Notes: generated by a model not told the origin, from the letters alone. Shown: positions 22,601 through 33,868, counted from the stretch's first letter. The stretch: 64,000 nucleotides of DNA from Bremia lactucae (GCF_004359215.1 NC_090624.1:2044517-2108516), one strand, 5' to 3'. Made by a program: numbers and translations.

Positions 22601-24731
22601 GTTTTGCATGCGTGCAAAGGTGTGGATGAGTTTTGTAACATCTTACCGCAAAACGATTGGTAACTCTTTCTCGGCAATGAAATCATTGAGAAAAGTTTAT
22701 GGCGACAAGAAGCTGGCTGCAATGCTCGCTAAGGCAGAAAATACTCCAGGTTTTCGCGAACTAGCCAAACACCTTCAGGATGAGTTTTTGCGTGCGTTGC
22801 TTAATCATGACTTACCTATCGAGAATATTAAAAATAAACGACCAACGACACGCGCAAAACCTGTGGCAGATGACTCTAGCCTGCAGACATTGTTGTCTGA
22901 TTATCATGCTCTTCGAAGAGACATACACAACATGTTACGAATGCCTCAAGAAATGACCCTAGAGGGCTTATCCGGAACCATAGAAACCGTTGAAAATTGG
23001 TATAATGTGGGTCCTAATCTCGAACACTTGAGCAAGTATTCAATACTTCGCACTCGATTTGGAGAATCCGAGATAGCTGATTTGGTCAAACGTGGCCGGA
23101 ATTCTCACTTAAAAAACATTCAAAAGATGGCAAGTACGATTTATCACGACCAAATATCGTGTAATTTCAGCCCTGAAACGACAAGTCAGATTTTATACCA
23201 GGGTTCGAATAAAGATCTGGATTTCAGTAGTAAGGCACAACTGGTTACGCTGCAAACGCATATAAACTCGTTCAATGCGTATTATCCAAATTCCGATAGA
23301 ACTTTGTATACTGTATTGAAAGATCTGACGGGCGACGATGAGAAAGCCATTATACAAGAGTTTATTATAAGTGCAGGGGAATTTTCAGATGAGATTCCAT
23401 TGCAACTTTGGAAAGAGCAGATGCAACGTTGGATTAATAGGGAGCTCGATCCAAGTATTGCTTTCGAGATGTTGCCAACGATGCCCGTACGCAAATGGCC
23501 AGTTTTTTTTAAAGTGCAGTATTTAGTCCACTACCTCACACATTTTAACGCGGCTACCAGTAAGTCTCGTTTGGAAATTAAGAATTTATATGAAATTCCC
23601 GATCTAAAGCTGACCCGAAGAGACAATGCGCCAAGTTTGTTTTTAGAAAATTCGATGCTTGTCGTTGTATCGCATGTGCTTGGCATTCCAAAAGACCAAA
23701 CCAGGAAGTGGCTTCGTCATATCTCCTTTTTATCCAGCGAGAATCCGACTTTTAAGATTGAGTGGGACAGCGTTACTGTGTTACGATGTTTTTTTCCAGA
23801 CGATAAATTGAAATTGAAGCTTCAAAAGGTGGCCGCGGATTTAAGATACGAAGCGCATGCCAAAACTCTGCTGAATGATTTAAATCAAGTGTTGTTCAAG
23901 GCTCATCACGACAAGATAACAGAATATTTAAGCTCGACGTCGAATCTCAAGGTTGAGAAGAAAGCTTTCTTTGCCCAGCCACAGATGAAGTTTTTGTCGT
24001 CAGATGTGGAATTGTTTAATAAATTGTATCCGGACAGCCCCACCACATTAAACGCTGTCTTGAAAGCTGTTTTGAAAGAAGACGATGCAACTTTCTTACA
24101 ACGCGTTCTCAGCGCTTTGGATAACGATAATTCGAAAGAAATTGTATTACGCCTTTACGAGGAGGAGCTTCAGTTTTGGTTAAAGAAAAAAACACCACCA
24201 ACAGATTTCTTAAATTATTTAGAAGGACTCGATGATTTGAAATTTCTCATCATGGTGCAGTATTCCTTCGACTTTATCCAGATGATTCCTAAGGATGACT
24301 ATGCGGCCACGATTACTAAAATGGGGGCATTTGAGGATGCATGGAAAATATGTACGATTGAGGCGTTGAGAAAAGAGGTCAATTTTGATGATGCGATTCT
24401 AATCGATAAGTTGGAAAAGTTCATTGAAGCAAAAGACACTTGGAATTTAAAGTATTCATCTGGTGATAAACTACCCGTCAAGAAAAATAAACAAGTGACT
24501 TCTGCGGTGACCGATACGATACTTAACGAATTCGGGGTGGTAAAAGACTCAAAGAAAAAGTTATTTTTGATGTGGGTTAAATACATCGACGCTTTGCACG
24601 GCGAGACTTCTGCGTTTAGGATAAAATTGGACTCGAAGACTCTTGCACGAAGTTTCTTCACCCCGGCAGAAGAGGAGGCAATCAAAGCTGTGAGACGAAC
24701 AAAAACTAATGTTAGTAAGAGACTAAGGTAG
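16673..24731 (+). CDS. Giant secreted LWY-repeat effector candidate (interrupted by N)
   Basis: The ATG at 16673 (MHLPSALFTAAMALFVDA) gives a classical oomycete signal peptide with predicted cleavage near residue 18-20; an earlier in-frame ATG at 16619 would bury it. Residues about 20-215 are Ser/Asp-rich with imperfect repeats of DDQ..AERP..FSD..DP. No canonical RxLR is present: RPRLL near residue 47 and KRLL..EEA near 208 are only degenerate resemblances. From about residue 220 the chain is a tandem array of roughly 90-residue helical modules of LWY type, each with a W-helix followed by P.D(I/V)..L and then Y..Y. Examples are WMKWINEFKYPADIGELF, RWINRELDPSIAFEML and FWLKKKTPPTDFLNYLEG; I count at least ten. 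A single N at 21770 breaks the frame and is followed by a repeat of 19184-21769. The protein is about 1,820 residues if that repeat is an artefact, about 2,685 if real. LWY proteins act inside host cells; the target is unknown. Confidence 0.75.
19184..24356 (+). repeat. 2,586 bp direct duplication inside the effector, split by an N at 21770
   Basis: Block 19184-21769 recurs as 21771-24356. The first 850-900 bp carry around fifteen single-base differences; the remaining roughly 1.7 kb appear identical. This fits two overlapping haplotype contigs joined by an N. However, the block is exactly 862 codons and the joint is in phase if the N is dropped, so a real in-frame expansion of modules is not excluded. 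Confidence 0.85.
21770..21770. other. Single-N sequence join inside effector gene
   Basis: The N follows an acg codon and precedes the start of the repeated block. Counting the N as one base shifts the frame and ends the upstream frame at 21823. Counting it as zero keeps the frame open. The break is therefore probably not biological. Confidence 0.8.
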
Positions 24732-24739
24732 TGGTGTCT

Positions 24740-26050
24740 TGAATCTGAAAAGTAGATGGTTGTTTCGAAGAAGAATGGAAAGCATGCCTACATACTGGAC
24801 GACTGTAGACCTTTATGCTACAAATTTCCTGAGCCTTGCGCTTGTATATTAGGCCAGCGTCGGTAATCAATTCCACAACAGTCTCCGCGAGTTCATACGT
24901 GCCGTTTTAGCCAAGACAACGGCAAGCAAAGGCTGGACGAGGGCAAATGAGTCTTACGTCAACGTTGTTAAAGGCTGTAAGCAAAAAATCAATCTTTATT
25001 GGTATCAATAATCCTGGCACAAATTGACGAAAGCCTTGTTAAGAATAAACATACCCGACACGAGTGTACCATGACACCTGTCGTGCGAGGAGAAGCGGTG
25101 TCTATACGTGACTTCAAAATTCAAGAGGCACAGATGAGCCCATGCCGAGAAGATCGCTTCGAAACCATTTGAGTCCGATGCAGGTTAAATTTGCCAAGCG
25201 CCGCAACTACCCGTGGTATTGCCATGAGATTATTCATCAGTGGCCCTCATTACTGTCATTTTAGATCTCCGTGTCGTATATTGCGTTGTTAAAACGAGAT
25301 ATATTGCTGCATGTACAAATGAGGATACGTCATTTGTAGCAATCGAAAGCACGCCCAAGTGACGCTGCACGCATGTTTCAATACATTGTCAGAAACAAAA
25401 GTACCAAGTTAGAAATCTCTTCATTAAAATCACAGTGTGCCAGTTCTAGCCAATCTCTGCCACTTTTAACTAACAAATAAGTTAGGCATCGTAGAAACCT
25501 TTTTTGCAAATATCCCACTTCTCTAAACTCGCGAGGCACCAGTGCATTGTGTGTATTAAGCATATTGCTGCTATTGTGAAAATCAGCGTGATTTCCACCC
25601 TCTGGTAGAGAAAAGCTTAACTGACGAAGAGCAGGGTCATATCACATTGCAGTTTGTGGTGGAGCTCTTGCCTAGACTCGCTCTTCATTCGTGCTTTGGA
25701 TCACGTCTTTTAGCGTAACTTCTTGTTCGATGCTGCTCTTGAATCGTTACAGTTTGCACTCTTTGGTCAAATCGCTACTGGTTGTCGACGCGTAGAATCA
25801 ATAATAGTAGCTGAAAGCTAAGCCGTCCAAGAGTTTTATTAGCATTGTAGAAAAAAATGCAGTGCCATCGAATGACGAGGAGAGAGCCGAACAGAAGACC
25901 TCTTCAGTTTTCTTTCGTGTTGTATTGTGGTTGTTCGAACGAAGCGCAGCTTGGCAAAGCGCCAAAATCGATTAGTTGACCTATGCAAATAAATTCCGTA
26001 GCCAAAGATGCATCCATTCTGAACAAGTTTAGAATTTACGTCCAAGAGTC
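24740..26050 (-). pseudogene. Decayed importin-5 copy downstream of the effector (unit E)
   Basis: Minus-strand relic starting within about 20 bp of the effector stop. Positions about 24900-24770 weakly match the importin C-terminus (AETVVELITDAGL against PEKVINYAWTSLS); 25160-25210 retains VAALGKL; 25990-26030 matches the array's C-terminal tail. Its order and orientation relative to the effector 3' end repeat those seen at 6910-7250, so effector end plus inverted importin copy were duplicated together. Positions about 25585-25700 hold sequence not clearly from importin. Confidence 0.6.
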
Positions 26051-26059
26051 AAGACCGGT

Positions 26060-27360
26060 TTTAAAGCGCTGAGCCTGAAACGGTCTCTCACTTTGTGCTT
26101 TTTTTGATACAAAGATATGATTCATATGCGGTGTAATAAGTCGATTAGCATGCAGCTCTAGTGTGTCTCTTTCAAGTTAAATTAGTGCTTGATGCGGTCG
26201 AAACGTACTCTATTAGACTGCATTAGTTTCGATCTTCATTCCCGATTGCTCTAATTGCCAAAGGCTAACTCTTGATTGCACGGTCTCACCGGCTCAAGAG
26301 ATTTTTCACGTCTAAGCTCTCTGCTTGGAAATTGCGCTGACTTAATTGCTAGAAGTATAAACGAAATCATGTCTGCAGGTAAGCTGAATCCATCACGGTA
26401 TCGTGCTGATCCATCGACGTGCATTCATGCCACTGCAGATTTTGCGTTTGAACTATCTACTGCATTAGTTCTTTGCATCTCATCAGCTCGGTTTGTCGAT
26501 ATAGTTCAAATGGAACAAATGTCGTGATTGGATTGCAATACTGTGTTACGTCCATTTCACGCATCGCGACGGTCGGTGTTGCTTTATTTACCGACTTTTC
26601 TTCTGCGGTCATTTCATCTTTGCGATAGCATTTTACACTGGTCTTGAATATGTTCCGTACGTGCTGCCAAAAGGCCTACAGTCGATGTTGAATGTGTCTT
26701 GGTCAGGATGTGCACCCTATAAACCCCTTGTGATACCGAGTATTTTTGAAATCGCGATTAGACAGACTCCATTTGAAGTCGATGTTTATATTTGTCAAGT
26801 AATGACGAGAACAAAAAAGTTGACGGGAGATGGTAATATCTTACTCGCTTTCATTTGACAATAGTGGATTCATTTAAAGTTTCCAAAAAAAAGGCTTACA
26901 GTAATGGCACAGGCTATGTCGTTGCGGCTCTTGACAAATTGTGTCAATATGACACGGAAGATGTCGATGCAATTATTGTCACGATTGCTCTGTCGTTTTT
27001 CACTCTTGGGAGGTTTTAACGAAATGTTGGCTGTTTTAATATTTTTATGTTTATCTTTTTAAGTACGCAATGGAAGTGAATACCCCGGTGTGGTATATCT
27101 CTGTACCGTCAAGTCCAATTGTTGGAGAAGCAAGAATGGTGTTTTTGTCAAGAGGTGGCATCCAAGCTTACCAGTCTCCATTGTCGTGTGCTTATGAATG
27201 ATGAGACACCCACGGACGTCGCTTTTGAAATGGCATCACCAGCTCTCTTTGATGCTCATTTCAGGTCCTTTAAAAGATGCGTACTTACTTTGTCTAAAAT
27301 CGGTGCATCTTTGTCTAAAATGGGTGCATCTTCGTCTACGCGACTCATTTAAGCAGTTTT
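26060..27360 (+). pseudogene. Decayed importin-5 copy, plus strand (unit F)
   Basis: Plus-strand relic. About 26090-26170 matches importin residues near 385-405 (gtgctttttttgatacaaa, then gcatgcagct). 26661-26858 encodes a clear remnant with WSGCAPYKPLVIPSIFEIAI against LGQDFAPYLPLVMPTLLEAA. The copy then jumps to the C-terminal VAALGKL region (26900-26960) and ends in the ASPALFDA segment (27230-27355). About 1 kb equivalent to the part retained in unit G is missing. Confidence 0.7.
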
Positions 27361-29890
27361 ACTAATCCATTTTGCCGCTTGCCAATCTTGTTTGTTTTGA
27401 CTTGGTCCATTGACGCCGCGCTCTTGCCATTGTGCTGGGCTGGCTCGCGGGATCTATTTCGAAGAGTCTTGTCGAAATGGTGGTCAAGATTCCAGTTCCA
27501 TCGAAAGACATCTCGAATAAATGGATATTGCAGGATGAATTGCGTTTGTTTAAGCCTAATACGCGCTGTTGCTTGTCGGCTTCGTTGAAAATATTAGTTT
27601 GAACACAAACTTAAGCGTGTTAATCACAAGATGCTATTGAAATTACGCGATGTTGACGCGTGCAATAACGACGACGCAGATATGGGCGTGGTATGTATCA
27701 CGTGATGATTCTGATACTTGAAGTCCGATATAAGAGTCTAGATCAATTTAAAAATAACTGAGGCTGAAACAGTCTTTCTCCTGTGCTTTGCTTTCTTTCA
27801 AAGAGATGCTTTAGTAGCAGAGGAATAGCATGCTGCTCCAGTGTGTCTCTTTCAAAATGTATGCGTGCTTGATGCCGGCCAAACGTATACTATTGTGCGG
27901 CATTTGTTTCGGTCTTCATTCACGAAATTCAAATTGTAATTGCCAATGGCTAGTTCATGCGTGTGTCCGGCCTCACTTGCTTAAAAGAGATTTTACGTCC
28001 AAGCCTGCTTGGTAAATTACGTTGACTCAATTGCTGGAAGGATGAACGAAGCCATGTCTGTAGGCCAGATGATTGGTCACGGCATCGCGATAATTCATCG
28101 ACATGCGTTCATGCCATTGCAGATGTCGCGTTTGAATCATTTGCTGCCTCATTTCTTAGTATCTCTTCAGCACTGTTAGATGATAATCGGTTGAGTGGAT
28201 TAAAGTTTGTCATTGGATTGGAATACTGCGTCACGTCCATTTAATTCATTGGAAACGTCGGTGTTGCATTATGTATCGACTTTTATTCTTTGGTCATTTC
28301 ATCTTGTGATAGCTTCTTTCAATGGTCATGAATTGCTCTGCACATACTGCCAAAAAGCCTAAGCTCGATGTTGTACGTGTCTTGGTCAGGCTGTGCGCCC
28401 TATTGACACCTCGTGATGCCTATTCTTCTCAAAATCCCGGTTTAACAAACTTCTTATTGACACCTTGTAAAGCTTAATCTTCTTGAAATCGCGATTTCAT
28501 AAACTCAACTCGTTGTCGATGTACTTCTTTTTTTAATAATGCTGAGAACGAAGTGTTAATGGAATATGGTGTTACTTTACTCGCTCACGTGAATAAAGTC
28601 AACTTTTGTTGGATAAGTCACTGCGGTTGCTGCTAGTAGGAATGAGTAGTAATCTCGAAGACAAATATTTTCGCGGAATAAGTGGTTCAATTTACTCGCC
28701 CTGCTGCTGACAGTGTCGATTTGCACGGATGTTCGTAACGCTGTGTTTAAATTCACACCAATGCTTGTCATGGGTAGCTGTTTCCACTGTAACTTCTGTG
28801 GTTGAAAGGCTTAATGAAACAAATGGTAGCGTTTGGACGCGGTTGGCTGATGAATGCTCTTACGTTCGGGCCAGAAGTTGATTTGGTCGTAAGAGCTTTA
28901 AGCATGGTTTGATATCGTCGTGACACGCAAGAGTTGCATCTGAGTTTGACTATATAAATAAAGCGTAGTTGCGGGACATTGTGCATGAAGGTATTTATAA
29001 TGGGGCGATGGGTTATAGCGTAGTGTGATGTGCGTGTATTCTTCCGCTTAAGACGGCGACGATTAAAGATTCTTCAGCCTTTTGTATTGGCTGAGTGGAA
29101 AAGGAAAACGTTGTTAAAAATCTTGCCACGATGCCAAGTGTTTTTTTTTTATTTCGTGGCAGCAATTGGCCGAAATCGGCACAATGTGGAACTTCTTGTA
29201 AGGATCGTCGACTCGGTTTTTGTCACTGACGATGCGTTAGGACACTGCGGAAAGCCCGCGCGGCTTCACTTGTGCGTGCTTAATCGCGGTGCTTTCGATT
29301 GCGAAAAATGACGGAGCCTGATTTAATCTCTACATCTCGTGGTAAAAATCCCTCCACCATACTCCACGTAGCGTCTTCGATCATTTGACAATAGTGGATT
29401 CATTGAAAGGTTCCAAACGAAAAAGGCTTACAATAATGGCACAGGCTATGTCGTTGCGGCTCTTGGCAAATTGTGCCATTATGACGCGGAAGATGTCGAT
29501 GCATTTAATTCCACGATTGCTCTGTCGTTTTCTTCTCTTGGGAGGTTTAAACGAAATGTTGGCTGTTTTAATATTTTTATGTTTATCATTTTAAGTACGC
29601 AATGGATGTGAATACCCCGGTGTGGTATATCTCTGTATTGTCAAGTCCAAGTGTTGAAGAAGCAAGAATGGTGTTTCTGTCAATAACTGGCATCCAAGCT
29701 TACCAGTCTCCATTTTCGTGTGCTTATGAATGATGAGACACCCACGGACGTCGCTTTTGAAATGGCATCACCAGCTCTCTTTGATGCTCTTTTCAGGATT
29801 TTTGAACGATGCGTACTTACTTTGTCTAAAATCGGTGCATCTTTGTCTAAAATGGGTGCATCTTCGTCTACGCGACTCATTTAAGCAGTT
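27360..29890 (+). pseudogene. Decayed importin-5 copy, plus strand (unit G)
   Basis: A roughly 2.5 kb unit that is the inverted counterpart of units B and C. Recognisable in order are SLVEMVVK (importin FQELVDLLVRV, about 27460-27490), CNNDDAD (27660), TCLGQ (28375), LLLVGMSSNLED (complement frame noise removed; about 28625-28665), a VLEYCGKPAW remnant (29230-29270) and VAALGKLCHYDAEDVDA (29450-29500). All frames are broken. Confidence 0.72.
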
Positions 29891-30330
29891 TTACGAATCC
29901 ATTTTGCCGCTTGCCAATCTTGTTTATCTTGACTTGGTCCATTGACGCCGCGCTCTTGCCATTGTGCTGGGCTGGCTCGCGGGATCTATTTCGAAGAGTC
30001 TTGTCGAAATGGTGGTCAAATTTCCAGTTCCATCGAAAGACATCTCGAATAAATGGAAATTGCAGGATGAATTGCGTTTGTTTAAGCCTAATACGTGCTG
30101 TTGCTTGTCGGCTTCGTTGAAAATATTAGTTTGAACACAAACTTTAGCGTGTGAATCACACGATGCTTTTGAAATTACGCGATGTTGACGCGTGCAATAA
30201 CGACGACGCAGATATGGGCGTGGTATGTATCACGTAATGATTCTGATACTTGAAGTCCGATCCAACAGTCTAGATCAATCTAGAATCACTGAGGCTGAAA
30301 CAGTCTTTCTCCTGACAGAGCATACAAATA
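29890..30330 (+). pseudogene. Truncated importin-5 copy, plus strand (unit H)
   Basis: Starts head-to-tail after unit G and repeats its beginning (29911-30120 is almost the same as 27379-27588), then ends abruptly near 30312 after gaaacagtctttctcctg. It marks the right border of the importin-derived array. Confidence 0.7.
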
Positions 30331-30826
30331 ATGCCGTAGATCCGCTCAAGCGAATTGTCATGTCTTCGCTAATGCCACGACTCGAAACGGGTAGATCATC
30401 AATAATACGAAGCACATATTTTAGCGCTCTTTATGTTATCATCGATGCATTTTTTCGCTGCGACTGGAAGTTTTCTGCTTGAAATGTATTAACTATAAAA
30501 TAATAATTTGACGCCTTGAATGACTCAAGAATTATGTTTTGCAATGAATTGCTTCAAATTTATTAAAAAGAATTAAGCAATTATTCATTCAATGTCAAGA
30601 TTACACTCTTGAGAAACGGCTATTCTTGTAAATTTCATAAGAATTAAGGCAACAAAGTGGTTTAACGTCTTCAGCATAACCGGCTCGAGCGTTCACACTT
30701 TCAAAAAAAGTTTCGCAACTTGTCGTAACCCCCCCCAACAAGTGATAAACCTAATAAATGGGCTACCGAAAATCCTTTTCCATAAACACGTTTTATCCAA
30801 TTTTTCTTTCAAAAGGTGCACGATTG
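30331..30826. other. Intergenic stretch between array and PIG-N 3' end
   Basis: AT-rich. A frame running to 30482 leaves the importin relic and continues for about 50 codons with no recognisable similarity. Nothing else is supported here. Confidence 0.4.
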
Positions 30827-33745
30827 TTACATCTTGGAAACAAAAACTCGAGCCAACAAGAATAGCACTGGAATCAAGACAATCTGGGCATTCACGATTC
30901 CAAACATTGAAATGGAATTGCCAATTTCTTTCCAACTGCCTTCATTCTTTACACGAAAGAGAAACTGAAGCGCAAGAAAATCCGACATGACAACGACCAA
31001 TAGAAAATATCGCGTCGAAGGTACCCGATGTTTCGATGCTTTGGCCTTTGACTTCGTAGTCACTGGCAAGAGCAAAATCAAATGAAACGTGCATGTCACG
31101 AGCATAAATGGAATCAAAATTTTAATCACAAGAAGGGCCCCCATGGTAAATGGAGCAAAGACCGTGACAAATCGATACGTTGACGAAATTTCAAAGCTGC
31201 TCATACTGGCAACGTTTCCCGTGCCAAAAAACGCAATATGAATGAGTAGTAAAAACACAAATGCGCGCTGGATTTCACGCCATTTGGATGTTAATGGAAG
31301 AGGGGTGTGGGCTTCGAGAAGTAACCAGCTTACGAGCACGCTACAAAGGACCACATAAAACAACACTTCATATGCAATACTTAATAAAATATAGCTCGGA
31401 CCAAATGCTAACATTATTGCCACAAGTCGCTGGAGAGAACGCGAAAGTGCAAACTCCTCATGAGTTGGAGCTCGATGAACACCTTGAGCAATGGCGTCAT
31501 GGCGATCGCAGTGAAAACTTGAAAACAAAGCTGCGATTGGCATACTAGCAACAAGCCAATTTGTCAATGTAAGCCCAAAAGGCGGCTTGCTTCGTTCTCC
31601 GTCTAAATATTGCATGGTCATCTGTAGTGTAATTAATGAAATAATCACGGGCATGGTCCGCAAAAGAAAGAAAGCACGTTTCGACGAAAGCTGTGGAAAA
31701 GATGCGAATTGACATTGTACGCCACCTGTAGCGAGAATTAATAACAAGCCACCAATCAATACTAACGCAGTGTGCTCGCCATACTCACAAGGTAATAATG
31801 GAAACACCGACAGAAGCAAACAACTGCCTGTCCAACAAGAAGATGGCCATGAAAACCGCGCTCTGGCGTCATGACAAGACGGAGACGTGCTAACGTATGT
31901 CCAAAAGGCGAGTCCAGAGAACAAAAGACTAAAAAGTTCACGACGTTCGTAGCCATAGACCACAAGCTCTAAACATACGACAATAAGAAACCCCTCGGCC
32001 ATTGGTTGTTTCCAATATTCCGTCGAGCAAGGAGTCTTACGAATCTTTGAGTTCCATGTATGTGCAATTAAATCGCGGTGATTCAAAAGACAGTTCCAAA
32101 AAACGAGTGGAAACACAAGGTACAAATAGTACGTGAGTGGTGCTTTTTCAAGTGCGAGGTACAGGAAAGCAGCAAAGACCATGATACTCAACTTGATATC
32201 AAGATAATGGCCTCTCGGACCAAGAAACCACACGAGATGAAAGACGTGTGGATGCCAATACGCTAGGAGCACAATTAGAATCCATCCCACGTACCCCAGT
32301 ACGACGGTACTGAGTAGAAAGAACCAGTCATAGCGCTGAAAGTACGCCAAGGTGTCTAAACAAATCTCCACGAGCTCTTGACTTAACGTTTCCACTTGAA
32401 TATAGCGTTTATAATCGTCTTGTGTACGACTTGGAGCCTTTGCGTCTCGAAGTTCCTGTTGAAGCTTTGGAACTCGTTCGTGAAATACTTGATACGGTTG
32501 AAAATAAAACAAGGTGTGTGTTTTTTTTTCAATTTCTTTTCGTTTGGCATGAAGAAACAATTGATGGGCATTTGAATGTACTGCGTTTGCTCGGTACGCT
32601 CCTGGCGTCAAGTATGAAAACGGAAGGACTCCAACCGAATTACGAGGATAAGGTCGACCCAAGAGGGCACTGATTAAAGGCGCAATATCTGCTTGCATGA
32701 CATCTTTGCGCAAACGAGTACGAAGAGCACCCCATTGCGTGATAGCAGCTTGTTCTTGTTGGCTTTGAGCACGTAATTGGGCTTGAATCTGACCACGAGA
32801 GTGAGTTGGTAAACTCACTTGAAAATGCTCTTGGAACGGTACAATTGTCGGTTTTTGGACGCCTGCTCCCCAAACGACGAGGGGTGTGCGCGTATTGGCA
32901 GGATCACCATCGCCATGAGCGCCTTTTGATCCCATCCCGTGGTCCGCTGTAAATACATAAGCCGTGCGTTGATCGTCGTTATAAAACTCGTCGATCATAC
33001 GAGCTGATTTCTCGACTAATTCGTCGACAAGAGCAATATTATTTAAATAGTTGGGCGAATTGGGACGATGAGCGTGTCCATTGGAGTCAATGCCTAAATA
33101 GTGGCAAAAGATGACCACGCCGTCTTGATGGAGTTGCGAATAGCGTTTAGTGTCAGTACTTGCGGTACGAAGAAGTTGTTGTAAGCGTTCAAAGACCCAC
33201 ACGTCTAATTCCGATGCATCGCGTTTTGCAAAATCTTCCTCTTCGTGCGAGTAATGCTCTTCAAATGCATGTGACACATGGCGAGCAAACATGGGAACAA
33301 TATCAGGACTTCCAAATAGAAATGCCGAAGTGCTTTGATTAAAAATCGAATCAAAATCCACGGGGTTATCGGCCCAGCCTTTGGTTACCGCGCTAACATC
33401 CTCGTACATACCTGCAAAGAGCGCCACGTGGCCAGGGCGGCTTTCCGTTGGTACACGCGTATGCGAGACTCCCCAGCTGCCTTGTGTGAGCATGATATTA
33501 CGTAGGAAAGACACCCGAAGGTCGGACGTGGATTCATTTGTCTCGAAGAATTTATCGGCGCGACAACCGTCGGCCACGAACACCACCACGCGCTTGGCTG
33601 GTGGAGAGTCCGTGTAGTCCACATTTTCAATATGTGGCACTACTGGAGACGTGAAGTAAATGTCGAAGATGCTCAATACATAGACGGCGTGAAAGAACAC
33701 CCCCAACACTAGGAGCCCAACAAGGCCATCGCCGACCTTTTTCAT
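30827..33745 (-). CDS. PIGN: GPI ethanolamine phosphate transferase 1 (PIG-N/Mcd4)
   Basis: Adds ethanolamine phosphate to the first mannose of GPI anchors in the endoplasmic reticulum. ATG at 33745 (MKKVGDGLVG) gives about 972 residues, close to the family size, without introns. A signal anchor spans residues about 7-27. The lumenal alkaline-phosphatase-like domain shows the metal-binding start VVVFVADGCRADKFF (about 52-66), the nucleophile region PTESRPGHVALFAGMYED, GIDSNGHAHRP and FTADHGMGSKGAHGDGD. The C-terminal half is a multi-spanning PigN domain. The frame remains open upstream to 33814 through a T run containing an N, but the chosen ATG immediately precedes the anchor. Head-to-head with MED4, 123 bp apart. 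Confidence 0.93.
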   Translation of the reverse strand: MKKVGDGLVGLLVLGVFFHAVYVLSIFDIYFTSPVVPHIENVDYTDSPPAKRVVVFVADGCRADKFFETNESTSDLRVSFLRNIMLTQGSWGVSHTRVPTESRPGHVALFAGMYEDVSAVTKGWADNPVDFDSIFNQSTSAFLFGSPDIVPMFARHVSHAFEEHYSHEEEDFAKRDASELDVWVFERLQQLLRTASTDTKRYSQLHQDGVVIFCHYLGIDSNGHAHRPNSPNYLNNIALVDELVEKSARMIDEFYNDDQRTAYVFTADHGMGSKGAHGDGDPANTRTPLVVWGAGVQKPTIVPFQEHFQVSLPTHSRGQIQAQLRAQSQQEQAAITQWGALRTRLRKDVMQADIAPLISALLGRPYPRNSVGVLPFSYLTPGAYRANAVHSNAHQLFLHAKRKEIEKKTHTLFYFQPYQVFHERVPKLQQELRDAKAPSRTQDDYKRYIQVETLSQELVEICLDTLAYFQRYDWFFLLSTVVLGYVGWILIVLLAYWHPHVFHLVWFLGPRGHYLDIKLSIMVFAAFLYLALEKAPLTYYLYLVFPLVFWNCLLNHRDLIAHTWNSKIRKTPCSTEYWKQPMAEGFLIVVCLELVVYGYERRELFSLLFSGLAFWTYVSTSPSCHDARARFSWPSSCWTGSCLLLSVFPLLPCEYGEHTALVLIGGLLLILATGGVQCQFASFPQLSSKRAFFLLRTMPVIISLITLQMTMQYLDGERSKPPFGLTLTNWLVASMPIAALFSSFHCDRHDAIAQGVHRAPTHEEFALSRSLQRLVAIMLAFGPSYILLSIAYEVLFYVVLCSVLVSWLLLEAHTPLPLTSKWREIQRAFVFLLLIHIAFFGTGNVASMSSFEISSTYRFVTVFAPFTMGALLVIKILIPFMLVTCTFHLILLLPVTTKSKAKASKHRVPSTRYFLLVVVMSDFLALQFLFRVKNEGSWKEIGNSISMFGIVNAQIVLIPVLFLLARVFVSKM

Positions 33746-33868
33746 TTTAGCAACGTAATTAGTAATATCAGGACGCGATTTTTTTNTTTTTTTATTTCTA
33801 ATTTCGAGCAACATAAAGAAATTAAGCGCAAGAGCACGTTGTGGTGATTAGTGAGAAAAAGGACGCAG
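33746..33868. promoter_or_regulatory. Bidirectional promoter region of PIG-N and MED4
   Basis: Only 123 bp separate the start codons of the divergent PIG-N and MED4 genes. It contains a homopolymer of T with a single N at 33786, probably an uncertain run length and not a contig join, because no flanking duplication is seen. Confidence 0.6.

Noticed and set aside
21708..24731. A second independent effector gene starting at 21708
   Set aside because: Its start lies inside the first copy and its sequence is the duplicated block after the N; it is treated as part of one gene.
27360..30130. Similar 66-93 codon frames recurring at 9312, 11871, 14424, 27119 and 29680
   Set aside because: Their repeated appearance suggested a gene family, but each is the same decayed C-terminal piece of importin-5 in a different array unit.
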